A DNA stretch of 64,000 nt, taken from contig JAUHXH010000002.1 of NCBI GenBank assembly GCA_030427085.1, positions 682,001 to 746,000 of the forward strand, read 5' to 3'. A program made the position numbers and the translations under genes. Position 1 is the first letter of the stretch; the number at the start of each line of letters is the position of its first letter. The notes under the pieces are model-generated. The model did not search any database. It had not been told where the DNA came from and saw nothing but the letters and a program-made list of their open reading frames with translations. Positions 62,901-64,000 of this stretch are shown one piece after another. This DNA comes from Gammaproteobacteria bacterium. GTDB lineage: Bacteria > Pseudomonadota > Gammaproteobacteria > Pseudomonadales > Halieaceae.

Positions 62901-64000
62901 CGCCCGCTGCGGTGGAATCGGTTTCATGGGTGATTACCAGCGTAAACTCCTCGATATCGCCTGCAGCGGTGGCATCCAGCGGAGTGCCGTTGCTGGTGAG
63001 TTTACGCAGAGTGATGTGGGGTTCCACCAGGTTAAACGGTGACAGCGCACTCAGGGAGGCGTCAGGACTGCGTAGGTGGGCAGTATTGCTGAGGTTCTTG
63101 TCATTGTTGCCCCGTCCATCGTTCGCAGCATCATCCAGCACGATGGCCACAACCTCGAATACCACATTGTCTTCCGGATCGAAATCGGCTCGGCTATCGG
63201 GTAAGTCGATAACATCGCCCAGGTCCCAGGCCACGCAACTCGGGCTGGGTGTGGCGCAGGCACCGCCTGGCTGGCCCAGGGTGATGCCACTGGACAGGGT
63301 TAGGTCAGAACCGATGGCCAGCAGTTGTGAGCTGACTACCTGCAGGTTGACGGTGCCCGAGGGTAGTGTGTCCTCAACAACCACGGCGCGCGTGGTGCCG
63401 TCAGCAAAGCTGGCGGTGATGGCGAAAGTCACTTCTTCACCGATGGTCAGGTTGGGCACGGAACTGCCCGCGATGGGTTGGGTGATTGGGTTGGAGGTAT
63501 CGACCACGACTTTGCGTAGCCCCGGTGGGCTGACGATGATGTCCCAACTGCTGTTGGTGCTGTAAGTGCGGTCGTTCACGTCGCCGCTGCCGACCAGGCT
63601 GGTCCACTCCAAAGTGCCGGTATTGGTGATGGTGCTGTCCGTTACAGCGGATATATTGACTTCCGCCTGGAAGCCAATAACGCAGTAGCCGCGCAGAGGG
63701 AAACTGTCCCAGCCGACGTTGATGGTATTACCCAATTCGTTGAGGACGGTTGGCGTGGCACTACAGCCCGCTACCGTCATTGCCGAGCCAGGTATTAAAT
63801 CCAGTTCTGCCGGCAAGGTGTCAGTCAGAAACAGGTCTTCTGCGTCAACCCGGCTACTGCTGCTGTGGGACACCGCCAGCGTGTACGTGATGATGTCCCC
63901 GGCATCGGCCTGGCTGACATCGCCGTTTTTGGCCAGTTGGAGTTGTGGCTCAACCAGTTCAATGTTGTAGGTATCGCTGGCGGTTTTGTCGGATCGTCCA
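59920..64000 (-). CDS. Giant DUF11-repeat surface protein with exosortase sorting tail (5' end outside window)
   Basis: About 1,360 residues are present and the frame is still open at base 64000, so the N-terminus and signal lie beyond the window; a GTG at 63873 is not the start. At least seven to nine DUF11-like repeats of roughly 120-150 residues follow one another (for example DLVIDKSTTATNVTEN, VIYTLTYGNAGNQDATGVV). The last three share a W-x-C...PC cysteine pair. The C-terminus reads VPALNIYALALLIILAGVLG, then a basic tail SRYARLAVSRRSRS: short motif, transmembrane helix, Arg cluster, the three-part layout of exosortase targets. Convergent with xrtH and its partner. Confidence 0.88.
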   Translation of the reverse strand, partial: GRSDKTASDTYNIELVEPQLQLAKNGDVSQADAGDIITYTLAVSHSSSSRVDAEDLFLTDTLPAELDLIPGSAMTVAGCSATPTVLNELGNTINVGWDSFPLRGYCVIGFQAEVNISAVTDSTITNTGTLEWTSLVGSGDVNDRTYSTNSSWDIIVSPPGLRKVVVDTSNPITQPIAGSSVPNLTIGEEVTFAITASFADGTTRAVVVEDTLPSGTVNLQVVSSQLLAIGSDLTLSSGITLGQPGGACATPSPSCVAWDLGDVIDLPDSRADFDPEDNVVFEVVAIVLDDAANDGRGNNDKNLSNTAHLRSPDASLSALSPFNLVEPHITLRKLTSNGTPLDATAAGDIEEFTLVITHETDSTAAGANLVITDVLNAGSLWINDSTVSSDCPLISISVSPAPGTSGDVEFQVPVLPLVLGQCQITYEVEMRPDLPIAGSFPNTAELAYESSFLSAEARSYNDTALAELVSYAEAHISKNIVSSSVAGTTSSEHDPLLTDLTIGEVVEFRITTLLAEGTTEDVVLSDTLPQSTSEWLEFVGGRLISLGRNITASPAVPLIVGDTISVNYGTVVNQADGIADDGDQIVYQLLARVTDRPANQDGDVITNTATIEYQLVAGGPVERLDSSVDMDVVEPELVLGKQFGAIQNARAQVDLELSNTGTAPAYEVVITDEFDHTFWIGGSLQRIDVPAGFELRESFSGGFSTIALLPIGAGSAQDRILSPGELLNVSFSMALQNNGDLGVPQIDNTAVAEANSLPLPNADGRSVNASASDSLLFPNLDVEKAWSGQNSPALPGDTLTYTLTLTNSGGAALTNVIVDDTPDAIGEFQAGSVAASGGGTVTSGNSPGDSDISVEFTTIGGGETRTITYDVRIPLPYPSGMVAPQELQNQAVAQSDELADVLSDDPATTAVDDATIVPIEADPIMTLDKRADRLITPAGTDVIYTLTYGNAGNQDATGVVINETVPANTTFNAASSDSRWDCGGATAAGTPCTLTIGDLAGAGSGSVLFVVTIDNPVPAAVGRIVNTADVAEDGVEFTGPSTPSTASDDAQTLLFAQPLLEVIKDDGGITVVPGQAYAFGIQVQNIGTQESTGIVISETVPNDVVFSSAASAPDVWSCADGSPAGTPCTLLFGDLMAGMGGVRQFGVEVIDPAAAGVDLVMNTASIEDDGSNSPLPQTDSDDDDTPLIAQPDLVIDKSTTATNVTENTVIVYELDYRNVGNQPATNVVIDEVVPERTEFSAADSTPGWSCPDASPARTLCVFDLGTLNVNANGTVLFAVTVVDRPSQTVASILNVAVIRDDGANGPDPTPLNNIDNVTVNFRLLKVPALNIYALALLIILAGVLGSRYARLAVSRRSRS

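Noticed and set aside
63871-63873. GTG at 63873 as start of the DUF11-repeat protein
   Set aside because: The frame stays open to base 64000 with DUF11-like sequence continuing upstream (ELVEPQLQLAKNGDVSQADA), so the true start is outside the window.

Overview
The window is a chromosomal segment of a marine-type gammaproteobacterium. Gene content points to the Halieaceae/Cellvibrionales neighbourhood: E. coli-like DNA polymerase II, an Entner-Doudoroff zwf-pgl-edd block, glcDEF, TonB-dependent and MipA-type outer-membrane proteins, an exosortase H locus and a Rieske oxygenase cluster. That placement is inferred from gene families, not from a marker-gene tree. Coding density is high, many genes overlap by 1-8 bases, and no tRNA, rRNA, CRISPR array, transposase or phage gene was seen.

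Layout. 1-5.6 kb: end of polB, a PfkB-family (adenosine) kinase, a HIT protein, a D-2-hydroxyacid dehydrogenase, a DUF4136 lipoprotein and a LysR regulator. 5.8-8.7 kb: a 948-residue Ig-like repeat lipoprotein with EF-hand-like loops. 8.8-18.5 kb: TauE-type permease, glutathione reductase, the coupled glycolate oxidase genes glcDEF, a MOSC protein, DAHP synthase, an iron-type alcohol dehydrogenase and a zinc-ribbon protein. 18.7-22.1 kb: a tight three-gene exported haem operon (diheme cytochrome c, MauG-like protein, beta-helix protein ending in a cytochrome c domain). 22.4-24.4 kb: an H1-like Lys/Ala protein and a sulfotransferase-like protein. 24.5-30.5 kb: a catabolic island (SnoaL, LLM oxidoreductase, TetR, Rieske oxygenase, SDR, acetoacetate-decarboxylase-like protein, MFS) with a palindromic operator candidate. 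30.7-36.3 kb: class V aminotransferase, then edd, pgl and zwf. 36.5-45.2 kb: MBL hydrolase, acyl-CoA ligase, alpha/beta hydrolase, citrate synthase-like enzyme, LysR plus a GlpD-like oxidase, and an Hsp20 gene behind a clear sigma-32-type promoter. 45.2-51.2 kb: TonB-dependent receptor, MipA barrel, YSC84-type lipoprotein, MFS. 51.8-56.9 kb: an operon encoding both halves of a glucosylglycerate cycle. 56.9-64 kb: M48 protease, PBP7-type endopeptidase, exosortase H with its partner membrane protein, and a very large DUF11-repeat protein whose C-terminus looks like an exosortase H sorting signal. That last gene runs off the right edge.

The systems most worth following are these. (1) The exosortase H locus with a convergent giant substrate carrying an atypical VPALN-type sorting tail. 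(2) The cytochrome/MauG/beta-helix-cytochrome operon. (3) The glucosylglycerate synthesis and phosphorolysis operon, led by a translationally coupled exported protein of unknown function. (4) Three copies of a 107-122 bp dispersed palindromic element whose outer arms differ between copies but pair perfectly within each copy. (5) The Rieske/SDR/ADC-like/MFS cluster with its TetR operator.
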